Assembly: GCA_024404095.1 (NCBI GenBank)
Contig: JAKSQO010000005.1
Span: forward strand, 1 to 64,000
DNA from: Clostridia bacterium
Lineage (GTDB): Bacteria; Bacillota; Clostridia; Oscillospirales; Acutalibacteraceae
Direction: 5' to 3'
Length of the DNA: 64,000 bases
The notes under the pieces were generated by a model, which was not told where the DNA came from, made no database searches, and saw only the letters and a list, made by a program, of their open reading frames with translations. How positions within the stretch are numbered: the first letter of the stretch is position 1; every line of letters starts with the position of its first letter. A program made the position numbers and the translations under genes. Below, one piece after another: positions 47,538-56,466 of the stretch.

Positions 47538-49436
47538 TTACGGATACTGTTTTATATCAACTTTCTTTTTAATTCCGCTGTCGGCTGTAAGCAATGCATC
47601 TGCATCGGTTATATCGCCATTATGGTCGCAGTCCGCCGCAAGTGAATATGCCTCACCGTAATCATAAAGACCTGCACCGACAACATTGATAAGCACTGCG
47701 TCCTCTCCGTCAATGATACTGTCGCCGTTCATATCGCCGAAGATTACAAGCTCATATTCCTTGACATTTCCCGCGTTATCGCTTGCGCTGAGTACACTGC
47801 CCGTTCCGAAGCCTCTGTCAGAGTTTTTATACGTTACGCTGATACCCGAGGCCGGACGAATCATCATCTCAACATAACTCTGCTTGGCACCCGGACTTAC
47901 ACCGTACAGAAGCTGATGATCGTAGTCAACGCCTAAAATCGCCTGATTTCGTGAATAGATAAATGTCTTGCTCAGGTTAATGTCATAAGTGAGCTTTGTT
48001 GAATTGTTGCGGATTGCAATGTGCTGAGTATAGGTGTCAAAGCCGTTGGATTCTATCGTGCAGGTGTATGCGCCAACAGGAAGAACATATTCGTTCTGAT
48101 TATTCGCAGGAGCAATTATATTTCCGTTTTCATCCCTCATAGTAAGTGTTGCATTGGCAGGAGTTACATTGAACTTTGCTGTGCTGACCTTAAGATCGTC
48201 CTTTGAAATAAGAAACGGCTGAACGTAGCAGATACCGCCCGCACCGGTTGTATAGAAGCGAACATACGAGTTGATTGAGTTTTCGTACTTGTTAAGGTCG
48301 AAAACAACGGGCATATTCTCGCCGTCAACCTTTTTCTCGTCAAGCACAACTCCGTCAGCAACAATTTTCATAACAGTTGCTCTTGTCGGATAGAAGATAA
48401 TCTGATCCTTTTCCTCATCAACGACAACTCTGTTAATCATCGGAAAATCGCCCTGAGCGTCAAAGCCGTCGCCGAGCTCCCACGGATTCTTTGAGGTTTT
48501 TGAGCAGGCAAAGAACGCACCTGTTTCCATGCTTGTTCTGACGTTCTGCCATGTATTCTCGGGCATTACAAAGAACTGAGCGTTGTTTGCGCAGTCCTCG
48601 GGATCGTGAGCGTCATCCTCGCAGAAGCCCCAGATGGGAACACCCTGCTCAGCTGTGATTTTAAGCGTTTCGTCATAAAGATAGCGATCGTTATGAGTAC
48701 GGTTGTCACGTGTGTTGACAAGCTCCATACCGACACAGGACTGATAATTAAGGAAAAGCTTTGAGAATTTCTCGACAAAAGCCTTATCGTATGTGTTTAT
48801 ATCGCTCTTGCCCTCTGTCCATTCTCCGACGTGGTTGATATGGCAGACACCGCCCGCCTTTTCACACTTCTGAACAGCCTCCTCGGGCCATGTTGCACTC
48901 ATTTCGAGGTCGCCGTGACCACAGTCGGCAAAGTAGCTGTTGACGTGGCACTTTGAGGTTGAAGAACCGTTAAGCTCAATGCCGAGCGGAACCTCTATCA
49001 TCGGGTCTCCGTTTCGGTCAGAGCCTGTTGTAATCTGCTGATATCTTTCCTTGGAAATCTCATCAACATTGCCATGCACAAAATACTGGTAACCGAAAAT
49101 CGCCAGTCGTGTCTGGTTTTCTGTCCACGAATAGTTGACAGTACCGTGGTCAGTCAGAGCAAGACACTGATAGCCGAGCCGGTAATAGTCCTCAATCATA
49201 TCATCAAGCTCAACATTACCGTCAGAACGTACTGTATGAACGTGGGTTGCGCCACGGTAGGGCTTCCAAGTGTCCCAGTTGACATCCTTGTAAGGATTGC
49301 TGATAGTGTAGTTGTATTTGCCGATTACATCGCCCTCGTCAGCGGCAAAAGCCATGGGCATTGACACAACGAACATAATAGTGGCAAGAAAGACACAGAA
49401 GATTGCTTTATATGTCTTTCTGATACTCTGCTGCAT
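47538..49436 (-). CDS. Secreted PHP-domain protein with PEGA-like and dockerin domains
   Basis: This 632-residue protein starts at 49436 behind CGGAGG. The signal peptide is MQQSIRKTYKAIFCVF with a hydrophobic core ending near AFA. The PHP domain (about residues 60-370) has THVHTVRSDGN, LALTDHGTVNY, IELNGSS and INHVGEW. A PEGA-like sandwich follows (LPVGAYTCTIESNGFDTYTQ). The last 70 residues form a type I dockerin-like module with two EF-hand loops, GDMNGDSIIDGEDA and ADCDHNGDITDADA. It should be secreted and bind a cohesin. The PHP domain probably hydrolyses a phosphoester; this combination is unusual. Confidence 0.85.
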   Translation of the reverse strand: MQQSIRKTYKAIFCVFLATIMFVVSMPMAFAADEGDVIGKYNYTISNPYKDVNWDTWKPYRGATHVHTVRSDGNVELDDMIEDYYRLGYQCLALTDHGTVNYSWTENQTRLAIFGYQYFVHGNVDEISKERYQQITTGSDRNGDPMIEVPLGIELNGSSTSKCHVNSYFADCGHGDLEMSATWPEEAVQKCEKAGGVCHINHVGEWTEGKSDINTYDKAFVEKFSKLFLNYQSCVGMELVNTRDNRTHNDRYLYDETLKITAEQGVPIWGFCEDDAHDPEDCANNAQFFVMPENTWQNVRTSMETGAFFACSKTSKNPWELGDGFDAQGDFPMINRVVVDEEKDQIIFYPTRATVMKIVADGVVLDEKKVDGENMPVVFDLNKYENSINSYVRFYTTGAGGICYVQPFLISKDDLKVSTAKFNVTPANATLTMRDENGNIIAPANNQNEYVLPVGAYTCTIESNGFDTYTQHIAIRNNSTKLTYDINLSKTFIYSRNQAILGVDYDHQLLYGVSPGAKQSYVEMMIRPASGISVTYKNSDRGFGTGSVLSASDNAGNVKEYELVIFGDMNGDSIIDGEDAVLINVVGAGLYDYGEAYSLAADCDHNGDITDADALLTADSGIKKKVDIKQYP

Positions 49437-49504
49437 ATTCATACCTCCGAAAAATACTTTTTTTATTCTATCACAGAATAGAAAATCCGTCAATATATAT
49501 GTTA

Positions 49505-49532
49505 TTGACTTTACCCGAACAAGTGATATAAT
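49505..49532 (+). promoter_or_regulatory. Promoter of the aquaporin gene
   Basis: TTGACT (49505-49510), 16 bp, TATAAT (49527-49532). It is followed by AAAGGAGG. Confidence 0.75.
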
Positions 49533-49577
49533 ATAGACAAATCCGAAAATCGGATAAATAAAAGGAGGTTTTTACTC

Positions 49578-50279
49578 ATGGAAAAGGTAAGAAAATATCT
49601 TGCTGAAGCATTCGGTACAATGGTTCTTGTACTTTTCGGATGCGGAACAGCCGTTGTCAGCGGACAGCTCAGCGGTGGTAAACTCACCGTTCTTCTCATC
49701 GCCGTTGCATTCGGTCTTTCAATCGTTGCAGCAGCTTACGCAATCGGTCACATCTCAGGCTGTCACGTAAACCCTGCGGTGTCACTTGCTATGCTTATTA
49801 ACGGCAAGCTCTCATTTGTTGACTTCATAGGATATGTTGTCGGTCAGGTTGCAGGCGCATTCGCAGGCAGCTTCATTCTCAAGTTCATTGCCGCCACATG
49901 TGAGCCTGATCTTGTTGGCTTAGGCGCAAACGGCTACGGTGAGCTCAGCGCGGCACACATCTCAATGAGCGGCGCAATCGGCGTTGAAATCGTTCTCACA
50001 TTTGTATTTGTACTGACAATCCTCGGTGTTACATCAAGCGAAAAGACTTCAAACATCGCAGGTATCGTAATCGGTCTTACACTTACATTTGTTCACATTC
50101 TCGGTATTCCTCTTACAGGAACATCAGTTAACCCTGCAAGAAGCCTCGCTCCCGCAGTATTCACAGGCGGCGAAGCACTCTCACAGGTATGGGTATTCAT
50201 CCTTGCACCTCTCGCAGGCGCAGCACTTGCAGCAGTAATCTTCAAGTTCCTCTTCGCTCCCAAGGCTGAGGAGAAATAA
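49578..50279 (+). CDS. Aquaporin (MIP family, AqpZ-like)
   Basis: This 233-residue protein has six transmembrane helices and both half-helix motifs, GCHVNPAVSLAM and TSVNPARSLAPAVF. The stretch FVHILGIPLTGTSVNPAR places a histidine where water-selective AqpZ has one, favouring water over glycerol. The N-terminus has the conserved ylaEafGT-type start (LAEAFGTMVLVLFGCG). It has its own promoter and terminator. Confidence 0.92.
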   Translation: MEKVRKYLAEAFGTMVLVLFGCGTAVVSGQLSGGKLTVLLIAVAFGLSIVAAAYAIGHISGCHVNPAVSLAMLINGKLSFVDFIGYVVGQVAGAFAGSFILKFIAATCEPDLVGLGANGYGELSAAHISMSGAIGVEIVLTFVFVLTILGVTSSEKTSNIAGIVIGLTLTFVHILGIPLTGTSVNPARSLAPAVFTGGEALSQVWVFILAPLAGAALAAVIFKFLFAPKAEEK

Positions 50280-50294
50280 GAAAGCTGAATTTTC

Positions 50295-50322
50295 GGGGCT
50301 TACGTTTGTAAGCCTCTTTTTT
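50295..50322 (+). terminator. Terminator of the aquaporin gene
   Basis: Stem GGGGCTTAC-GTTT-GTAAGCCTC followed by TTTTTT. Confidence 0.9.
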
Positions 50323-50355
50323 ATGCTTTGAATTTGTAAACACACAAATAAAAAA

Positions 50356-50428
50356 TGTCATTCTGAGGTTCGACGCAGAATCTCAGCTTACTTTTAACAG
50401 AAATTCTGCGCTTCGCTCAGAATGGCAC
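50356..50428. repeat. Palindromic repeat (TGTCATTCTGAG type)
   Basis: A 73-bp palindrome with inner GCAGAATCTC and AAATTCTGCG, ending CTCAGAATGGCA. It lies between the aquaporin terminator and the DUF6171-like stop. Confidence 0.65.
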
Positions 50429-50433
50429 AAATT

Positions 50434-50700
50434 TCACCACCTGCGTTTGCTTCCCGCAAGCGGACAGTTATTCATTTTGTATGCGGCTCTCAGCTCGACA
50501 TAGCATCCGCATTTAACGCACGTTCCGCTGATAAGGAAGTCACATTCCTTACAGACATCAAGCCTCTTTCGGTACTCCCCGTCCGCAGTTTTTTCCTCGG
50601 GTTTGATACGCTCAATGCAACGCTCAATCTCAGCCATTTCTTTCTGACCTCCGCTCTGCAGCAGCAGGCAACGGCGGCATTCTTTTTCAGGATTCATCAT
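50434..50700 (-). CDS. DUF6171-like Cys-rich protein
   Basis: This 88-residue protein has ECRRCLL near the N-terminus and [22 protein letters not shown] near the C-terminus. It resembles DUF6171, a probable zinc-binding family of unknown role. Its ATG overlaps the GH51 stop (ATGA type) and it has no good ribosome site of its own, so it is made by coupling to the arabinofuranosidase gene. The first two codons are both ATG; either could be used. Confidence 0.75.
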   Translation of the reverse strand: MMNPEKECRRCLLLQSGGQKEMAEIERCIERIKPEEKTADGEYRKRLDVCKECDFLISGTCVKCGCYVELRAAYKMNNCPLAGSKRRW

Positions 50701-52172
50701 TTTATAATAAATCTGACAACACAGCAGGCAGGAAGCTCAGCTGTGAAGCCGTCCGCTCTTACCGTGAAATCGGTAAACGGCTTCGGCTTGACATTTTCCG
50801 TATCATCAAACGTGTTGTGGTCGTTCATATCGCCCGAGAGAATTTCCGCCTCAATCGAACTGATTCTGAAATCGGCAATCTGACAGTCAATCGTCTCGCC
50901 CTCGCTCTCGGAGGTGTTGGCTATGGTTGAAATTATCGTGCCGTCATCCGTCAACGAAGCACTTTCGTAAAACTTTGTGATATTATACTCACCACCGACC
51001 TTGCTGTTGGTGATGAAACTGCCTAAAAGTGTGCTGTCCTGATGCTCACGGAAAAGCTTAAAGACATAATATGTCGGTGTCAGAAGCATTTTTTCACCGT
51101 CAGTCAGAGCAACCGATTGCAGAACATTGACAGTCTGTGCAATATTTGCCATACGTACACGGTCAGAATGCTTATTGAAAACATTAAGGTTCATCGCCGC
51201 AATAATAGCGTCACGCATTGTGTTCTGCTGATAAAGGAAACCGGGATTAGTCCCTTTCTCGACCTTATACCATGCTCCCCATTCGTCAACAATGAGCGCT
51301 ATTCGCTTCTTCGGGTCATAGTGGTCAAGCAGATTTTCGTGACGAGTGAGGATTTCCTCAATTTTTTCCGACCTCTTGAGAGTACCGTAATAATCGTCAG
51401 CGTCAAAATCAGTTGCGTGTCCCCTGTCGCCCTCATGATTCATCGGTCCGCAATAGTAATGGAGCGAAAGTCCCTCAATACGGCTCTCCGCCTTCTGCAA
51501 AAGCACCTCTGTCCAATGATAATTATCAGAATCAGGACCGCAGGCAACACGGAAAATATGCTTGTTGCTGTCGTAATCTCTTATATATGTCTCATACTTT
51601 CTGTACTCGGCAACATAGTCCTCGGGAAGCATATGACCTCCGCAGCCCCATGTTTCATTGCCGATACCGAAGTATTTCACCCTCCACGGTTTATCTCTGC
51701 CGTTCTTTCGGCGCAGGTCTGCCATAGCCGAAATGCCGTCAAATGTCATATACTCAACCCAGTCGCACATCTCCCTGACTGTGCCCGAGCCGACATTGCC
51801 GTTAATGTAAGCCTCACAGCCGAGCTGTTCACAAAGCTCAAAGAACTCATGCGTACCGAAGCTGTTATCCTCCGTAACTCCGCCCCAATGAGTGTTGACC
51901 ATCTTCTTGCGCTTCTCTTTAGGACCGATGCCGTCCATCCAATGATATTCGTCGGCAAAGCATCCTCCCGGCCAGCGCAGAACAGGAATTCTTATCTCCT
52001 TAAGCGCATTCACAACGTCACAGCGCATACCTTTGACATTCGGAATCTCCGAATCCTCACCGACATACAGTCCCTCATAAATACATCTGCCGAGATGCTC
52101 GGAAAAATGTCCGTAAATATCACGGCTGATTTTCGACAATTTCTGATTGGGATTTATCAGATATTTTTTCAT
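50697..52172 (-). CDS. abfA: Alpha-L-arabinofuranosidase, GH51
   Basis: This 491-residue intracellular enzyme has the GH51 motifs [45 protein letters not shown] (acid/base E173) and [10 protein letters not shown] (nucleophile E297). A C-terminal beta-sandwich ends [12 protein letters not shown]. It releases arabinose from arabinoxylan or arabinan fragments, and araB at 14.5 kb can use the product. The promoter is at 52202-52230. Confidence 0.95.
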   Translation of the reverse strand: MKKYLINPNQKLSKISRDIYGHFSEHLGRCIYEGLYVGEDSEIPNVKGMRCDVVNALKEIRIPVLRWPGGCFADEYHWMDGIGPKEKRKKMVNTHWGGVTEDNSFGTHEFFELCEQLGCEAYINGNVGSGTVREMCDWVEYMTFDGISAMADLRRKNGRDKPWRVKYFGIGNETWGCGGHMLPEDYVAEYRKYETYIRDYDSNKHIFRVACGPDSDNYHWTEVLLQKAESRIEGLSLHYYCGPMNHEGDRGHATDFDADDYYGTLKRSEKIEEILTRHENLLDHYDPKKRIALIVDEWGAWYKVEKGTNPGFLYQQNTMRDAIIAAMNLNVFNKHSDRVRMANIAQTVNVLQSVALTDGEKMLLTPTYYVFKLFREHQDSTLLGSFITNSKVGGEYNITKFYESASLTDDGTIISTIANTSESEGETIDCQIADFRISSIEAEILSGDMNDHNTFDDTENVKPKPFTDFTVRADGFTAELPACCVVRFIIK

Positions 52173-52201
52173 AGAATCTTCCTTTCGCAGGATTTTATAC
52201 T

Positions 52202-52230
52202 ATTATATTACACACGAATTCCGCAAACAA
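52202..52230 (-). promoter_or_regulatory. Promoter of GH51 gene
   Basis: Minus-strand TTGTTT (52225-52230), 17 bp, TATAAT (52202-52207). Confidence 0.65.
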
Positions 52231-52283
52231 GCTGTTAAATTTACAAAAATCCAACTTGCATTTTGTGAAAAATAATAAACGCA

Positions 52284-52312
52284 TTGACATTGTTATATAA
52301 TTATGTTAGAAT
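52284..52312 (+). promoter_or_regulatory. Promoter of mntP
   Basis: TTGACA (52284-52289), 17 bp, TAGAAT (52307-52312). The leader is only about 25 bases, too short for a manganese riboswitch. Confidence 0.75.
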
Positions 52313-52342
52313 TTTTTCACTTTTGCACAGGAGAAAAATAAT

Positions 52343-52927
52343 ATGGATTTTAAGTTTTTTGTCAATGCTGTCCTTTTCGGTGTTGGACTTGCAATGGATG
52401 CTTTTTCCGTTTCAATGGCAAACGGACTCAACGAGCCGAATATGAAGCGTTCAAAAACGCTCGGCATTGCAGGTACATTCGCAGGCTTTCAGATTTTGAT
52501 GCCGCTTATCGGCTGGATTTGCATACATACAATCGCTTCAATTTTCACTTCATTTCAGAAGTTCATTCCGTGGATTGCTCTCATTCTTTTGCTTTACATC
52601 GGCGGTAAGATGCTGATTGAAGGCATTAAGAACCGCAACGGCAGTGAAGAGGAAAAAGCCGCAGTCGGTGTCGGCGCTCTGCTTGTTCAGGGTGTCGCAA
52701 CGTCAATAGACGCTCTGTCAGTCGGCTTCACAATCGCAGAGTACAAGCTCAACGAAGCGCTTATCGAAGCGTTGATTATCGGTGTTGTTACATTCTTCAT
52801 ATGCGTTGCAGGTCTGTTTATCGGCAAGAAGTTCGGCACAAAGCTCGCAGGCAAGGCTTCAATCTTCGGCGGTGTAATCCTTATCGGTATAGGAATTGAA
52901 ATATTTGTCAGCGGTCTGATGAAATAA
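52343..52927 (+). CDS. mntP: Putative manganese efflux pump MntP
   Basis: This 194-residue membrane protein has six transmembrane helices in two halves. It has the paired motifs GLAMDAFSVSMANG and ATSIDALSVGFTIAEY, typical of MntP (DUF204). It would export Mn2+ and protect against excess. Start follows AGGAGAA. A nested-palindrome element begins seven bases after the stop and may end its transcript. Confidence 0.93.
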   Translation: MDFKFFVNAVLFGVGLAMDAFSVSMANGLNEPNMKRSKTLGIAGTFAGFQILMPLIGWICIHTIASIFTSFQKFIPWIALILLLYIGGKMLIEGIKNRNGSEEEKAAVGVGALLVQGVATSIDALSVGFTIAEYKLNEALIEALIIGVVTFFICVAGLFIGKKFGTKLAGKASIFGGVILIGIGIEIFVSGLMK

Positions 52928-52933
52928 AAAATC

Positions 52934-53139
52934 AGGGACTGTCGCATTCAGATGCAGAAAGCGTTTTCTTCGCCCCGAAGGTGTAAGGGATACTCCAAAA
53001 GGAAAAACGCTTAGAAAAAAATATTTTTTCAAAATATATTAAATAAAGGGATTTAAGATTTATATCTAAGCTTTCAGATAATCTTAAATCCCTCTTGTTT
53101 TATTTTGTTTTTCGATCTGCGTTAAATGTGACAGCCCCT
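52934..53139 (+). mobile_element. Nested-palindrome element, copy 3
   Basis: 206 bp with ends AGGGACTGTCGCATTCAG and the complement of TTAAATGTGACAGCCCCT. Inner arms are AAGCGTTTT/AAAACGCTT and GGGATTTAAGATT/AATCTTAAATCCC around ATATCTAAGCTTTCAGAT. The second inner palindrome keeps pairing against copy 2 although both strands have changed. Confidence 0.7.
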
Positions 53140-53160
53140 TTGTTATGGTCAGAAAAAATT

Positions 53161-53439
53161 TTAAATAAACTCAACATCTGTTTCGGCGTTGAATTTTTCC
53201 TTGAATGTTCTTAAGGTTACCATATGTGGCTGGTCACAATGAACCCTCTGCGCCTCGGGCGTTTCCCATTTTTCAAGCAGGAAAAGCTCCTTATCCGTGT
53301 CACACGGCAGATAGTAGCGGTAAAGCTGACAGCCGTTTTCATTTTCGCATTTTTTTCTCAGGTCAAGCTCACAGGCGGCATTGTAAAAGCCGTCGCGGTC
53401 AGCTTTATTCCGAAACTTATATGTAACAAGTACTGTCAT
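53161..53439 (-). CDS. Antibiotic biosynthesis monooxygenase (ABM)-fold protein
   Basis: This 92-residue dimeric alpha/beta-barrel protein has VTYKFRNKADRDGFYNA, GCQLYRYYLPCD, LFLLEKWETPEAQRVH and HMVTLRTFKEKF, as in the YgiN/ABM superfamily. Start 53439 follows AAGGAGG. Members are quinol monooxygenases or of unknown function; nothing nearby points to a substrate. Confidence 0.85.
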   Translation of the reverse strand: MTVLVTYKFRNKADRDGFYNAACELDLRKKCENENGCQLYRYYLPCDTDKELFLLEKWETPEAQRVHCDQPHMVTLRTFKEKFNAETDVEFI

Positions 53440-53514
53440 AAAATCCTCCTTATACACAGAACATTAAATATTTGAAATATTATAATTTATTCAAGCAAAA
53501 CTGTCAATATTTTC

Positions 53515-53543
53515 TTGACAGTAAATTCGTTTAATGATAACAT
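53515..53543 (+). promoter_or_regulatory. Promoter of the second metallophosphoesterase gene
   Basis: TTGACA (53515-53520), 17 bp, TAACAT (53538-53543). Confidence 0.65.
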
Positions 53544-53576
53544 ATTTTAGACAAATTGAACAAAAGAGGTAACATT

Positions 53577-54521
53577 ATGAGCAAAATAAAACCGCTTTAC
53601 GATAACATCAGACTTAACTGCACAGTTGTAAGCGACACACATATTGATATAAAGCATCCGTTCCCGTGGCTTCCGAAGTGGAGACTTCGTCAGGTACTCA
53701 ACGATGCCAAAAACAGTGTTTCTCCTGTTGACGTCTTTATGACAGTCGGTGATACAACATCAAGGGGTTCTGACATCAACTGGCAAATGACAAAAGAGTG
53801 CTTTGACAAAGTACCGAACGCAACAAAAAGGGTTATACTTCCAATCGGAAACCATGACGGCTGGAATGATGACGGATTTGAAGCAGCTAAGAAAAACTAT
53901 CTGAAATACTATAACCTCATCTGCGGTGACAAAATTGATAATACATATTTTTCAAAGGTTGTCAATGGCTATTATATTATCTGCATTGGAACAGACAGTG
54001 ATTCGGGCTGTGAAGCAACACTCAGCGATGAGCAGATTGAATGGTTCAGAAATGAGATGGCTGAGGCAGGAAAGAGCGGCAAACCGATATTTGTATTCTG
54101 CCACCAGAGTCTTAATCAGCGTCACGGTCTGCCTGTAACGTGGGATAAGAGCGGCGAATATGAGCATCTCTTTGACGGCGGTATCGGTGAGCGTTCGGAG
54201 GTAATCGAAGAAATTCTCAGAAGTCAGAAAAATGTTTATTATTTCAGCGGACATTCACATATGGGTCTATGCGGTGAAAAAACATTCAAGGAAAAAGGTT
54301 ACGCAAGCATTGAGGTTGACAACGGCCTTACGCTTATCAATCTTCCGAGTCTTGCGTGCGGTAATCACCACGGTGAAAATAAAGCATTCTGTATCGGTAT
54401 GCAGTTGGAGGTTTATGACGATAAGGTTGTCATAAGACCGAGAAGTTACAAAACAAGAAGCTGGATTAAGAATGTTCCAATCAAAGACGGTAAGCCGTAT
54501 TTAGAGAATAAAATACTGTAA
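53577..54521 (+). CDS. Metallophosphoesterase
   Basis: This 314-residue calcineurin-like phosphoesterase has VVSDTHIDIKHPF, FMTVGDTTSRGSD, LPIGNHDGWNDDGF, VFCHQSLNQRHG and YYFSGHSHMGL, covering the expected metal ligands. It lacks a signal peptide. Start 53577 follows AGAGGTAA; a TTG at 53556 upstream overlaps that region. The substrate is unknown. Confidence 0.87.
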   Translation: MSKIKPLYDNIRLNCTVVSDTHIDIKHPFPWLPKWRLRQVLNDAKNSVSPVDVFMTVGDTTSRGSDINWQMTKECFDKVPNATKRVILPIGNHDGWNDDGFEAAKKNYLKYYNLICGDKIDNTYFSKVVNGYYIICIGTDSDSGCEATLSDEQIEWFRNEMAEAGKSGKPIFVFCHQSLNQRHGLPVTWDKSGEYEHLFDGGIGERSEVIEEILRSQKNVYYFSGHSHMGLCGEKTFKEKGYASIEVDNGLTLINLPSLACGNHHGENKAFCIGMQLEVYDDKVVIRPRSYKTRSWIKNVPIKDGKPYLENKIL

Positions 54522-54524
54522 AAC

Positions 54525-54550
54525 AAAAGCTCCGAAAACTCGGAGCTTTT
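54525..54550. terminator. Bidirectional terminator
   Basis: Perfect stem AAAAGCTCCGA/TCGGAGCTTTT between convergent phosphoesterase and ilvE. Confidence 0.9.
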
Positions 54551-54563
54551 ATCTTTTATCAAC

Positions 54564-55646
54564 TTATGCAATCGGAACTGTCCAGCCCATGTCATCCTCT
54601 ACCTTGCCTGTCTGAATACCGTAGAGTGTGTCATAAAGCTTCTGAGCAACAGGACCTACATTGCCGTCAGCGATTGTAAAGTCCTCGCCGTTGTAGTTAA
54701 GACAGCCGATAGGTGAAATAACCGCTGCCGTACCGCTTGCGAATACCTCCTGAAGCGAGCCGTCCTTTGAAGCAGCGATAACATCATCAATTGCAAGCTT
54801 GCCCTCGTTTACCTTGATGCCCCACTTCTTAAGAAGTGTGATAACTGAATCTCTTGTGATACCGGGAAGGATTGTACCCGATTCAAGTGATGCGGTGTAA
54901 ACCTCATCATTGATTCTGAAGAATGCGTTAGATGTGCCGATTTCCTCAACATACTTGTGCTCAGCTGCGTCAAGCCAGAGAACGTCCTTGCAGTTGTATT
55001 TCATAGCGTCCTGAGAAGCTCTCATACCGCCGCCGTAGTTACCGCCGACCTTTGCATAGCCTGTACCGCCCTGTGCAGCTCTGATGTACTTATCCTGAAC
55101 ATAGATTCTTGTGGTTGAAAGTCCGTTGTAGTTAGCCGCATAGTATGAACCTGTGGGGCTGAGGATGATAAGGAATCTGTAATGCTTTGCGGGAAGAACT
55201 GAGAAAGAAACCTCGTCGCCGAATACGAACGGTCTGATGTAAAGTGATGTGCCCTGTGCGTGAGGAACCCAGTCAGCATCAACCTTGATAAGTGCTGAAA
55301 CAGCCTCAACAAGAAGGTCATCGGGAAGATAAGGCATACACATACGCTCGAACGTCTTTCTCATTCTCTTTACATTCATATCAGGTCTGAAAAGCTGAAT
55401 TTTATTATCGGGAGTTCTGTATGCCTTCATGCCCTCGAACATCATCTGTGCATAATGAAGCACGCATGAAGCAGGGTCAATCTGCAAAGGCTCATAGGGA
55501 ACAACTCTGCCGTCATGCCAGCCCTGACCCTCGTCATAGTCCATTACAAACATATGGTCTGTAAAGTACTTTGCAAAGCCGAGTGCACTCTCGTCAGGCT
55601 TCTGCTTGGGATGTGTGGTTCTTGTTACAGGAAAATTGTAGCTCAT
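54564..55646 (-). CDS. ilvE: Branched-chain amino acid aminotransferase (BCAT2 type)
   Basis: This 360-residue PLP enzyme of fold type IV has the lysine in GGTGYAKVGGNYG (K199), LWLDAAEHKYVEEIGTSN, SGTILPGITRDSVI and EVFASGTAAVISPIG. The N-terminal YDEGQGWHDGRVVPYEPL is typical of the class II BCAT group. It makes or degrades valine, leucine and isoleucine with glutamate as the amino donor, so it draws on the nitrogen genes next door. Start follows AAAGGATG. Confidence 0.95.
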   Translation of the reverse strand: MSYNFPVTRTTHPKQKPDESALGFAKYFTDHMFVMDYDEGQGWHDGRVVPYEPLQIDPASCVLHYAQMMFEGMKAYRTPDNKIQLFRPDMNVKRMRKTFERMCMPYLPDDLLVEAVSALIKVDADWVPHAQGTSLYIRPFVFGDEVSFSVLPAKHYRFLIILSPTGSYYAANYNGLSTTRIYVQDKYIRAAQGGTGYAKVGGNYGGGMRASQDAMKYNCKDVLWLDAAEHKYVEEIGTSNAFFRINDEVYTASLESGTILPGITRDSVITLLKKWGIKVNEGKLAIDDVIAASKDGSLQEVFASGTAAVISPIGCLNYNGEDFTIADGNVGPVAQKLYDTLYGIQTGKVEDDMGWTVPIA

Positions 55647-55670
55647 TATATTTTCATCCTTTCAATTATT

Positions 55671-56456
55671 TTAAAATTTATAAAGCTCTTTCCGTCTGTC
55701 AGAGAAAACATTGATTGTTTCTCTTATATTCTTAAGCACCGAAGTATCACATTCAGCACTTATAATTGATTCATTGCCGTCTGTTTCGGTCAGTATCTCT
55801 CCCCACGGGTCAATAATTCTCGAACAGCCGCCGTAAACCGTCTGCCCTGCCGTGCCGCAGGAATTACAGCACGCTACAAACATCTGATTTTCAATCGCTC
55901 TCGCCCTTGAAAGCGTCGCAAGATGAGGTATTCTCACATCGGGCCATTGTGCGACAACAAACAGAAAATCGAGTCCGTCAACCGTCATGCTTCTTGTCAG
56001 CTCGGGGAAACGGATATCATAGCAGATGATTATTCCGCAGCTGTTGCCGTCTAACTCAAACGTGCAGAGCTTTTCGCCCTTACGGAAAAATCCGTCCTCG
56101 TTCATCGGTGTGAACAGGTGTGTTTTATCGTACTCGGCTATTGCCTCGCCATCACGGTTAAATATGTACGCTGTGTTCCACACATCGCCGTCCCTGACGT
56201 TCGCAACGCTGCCTGCAACTATGTTGACGTTATATTTCTTCGCAAGAGAACCTATCACAGCCTTTGTCTTTTCACCGTTTTTATCAGAAAGCTCTGCGAG
56301 ATTTTCGTGAGGGAAAAAGCCCGTGTTCCACATTTCGGGAAGCACTATAACATCAGGACTTTCATTCATAGCATCGGCAATCAGCTTTTCGGCTTTAATG
56401 TAATTTGCTTCGGGTGAGCAAAATTCCATATTCATCTGAACGCAGGAAATTTTCAT
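55671..56456 (-). CDS. Carbon-nitrogen hydrolase (nitrilase / omega-amidase-like)
   Basis: This 261-residue enzyme has the Glu-Lys-Cys triad of the nitrilase superfamily: VLPEMWNTGF, YDKTHLFTP and IICYDIRFPE. The closest known group by pattern is omega-amidase, which hydrolyses alpha-ketoglutaramate from glutamine transamination. Its place directly after the ANTAR regulator and near glutamine synthetases supports a nitrogen-salvage role. It starts 10 bp after the regulator stop, behind AAGGTGA. Confidence 0.9.
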   Translation of the reverse strand: MKISCVQMNMEFCSPEANYIKAEKLIADAMNESPDVIVLPEMWNTGFFPHENLAELSDKNGEKTKAVIGSLAKKYNVNIVAGSVANVRDGDVWNTAYIFNRDGEAIAEYDKTHLFTPMNEDGFFRKGEKLCTFELDGNSCGIIICYDIRFPELTRSMTVDGLDFLFVVAQWPDVRIPHLATLSRARAIENQMFVACCNSCGTAGQTVYGGCSRIIDPWGEILTETDGNESIISAECDTSVLKNIRETINVFSDRRKELYKF

Positions 56457-56466
56457 TTATATCACC

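Noticed and set aside
52313..52342. Manganese riboswitch (yybP-ykoY) before mntP
   Set aside because: The leader between the -10 box and start codon is about 30 bases, too short for that fold.
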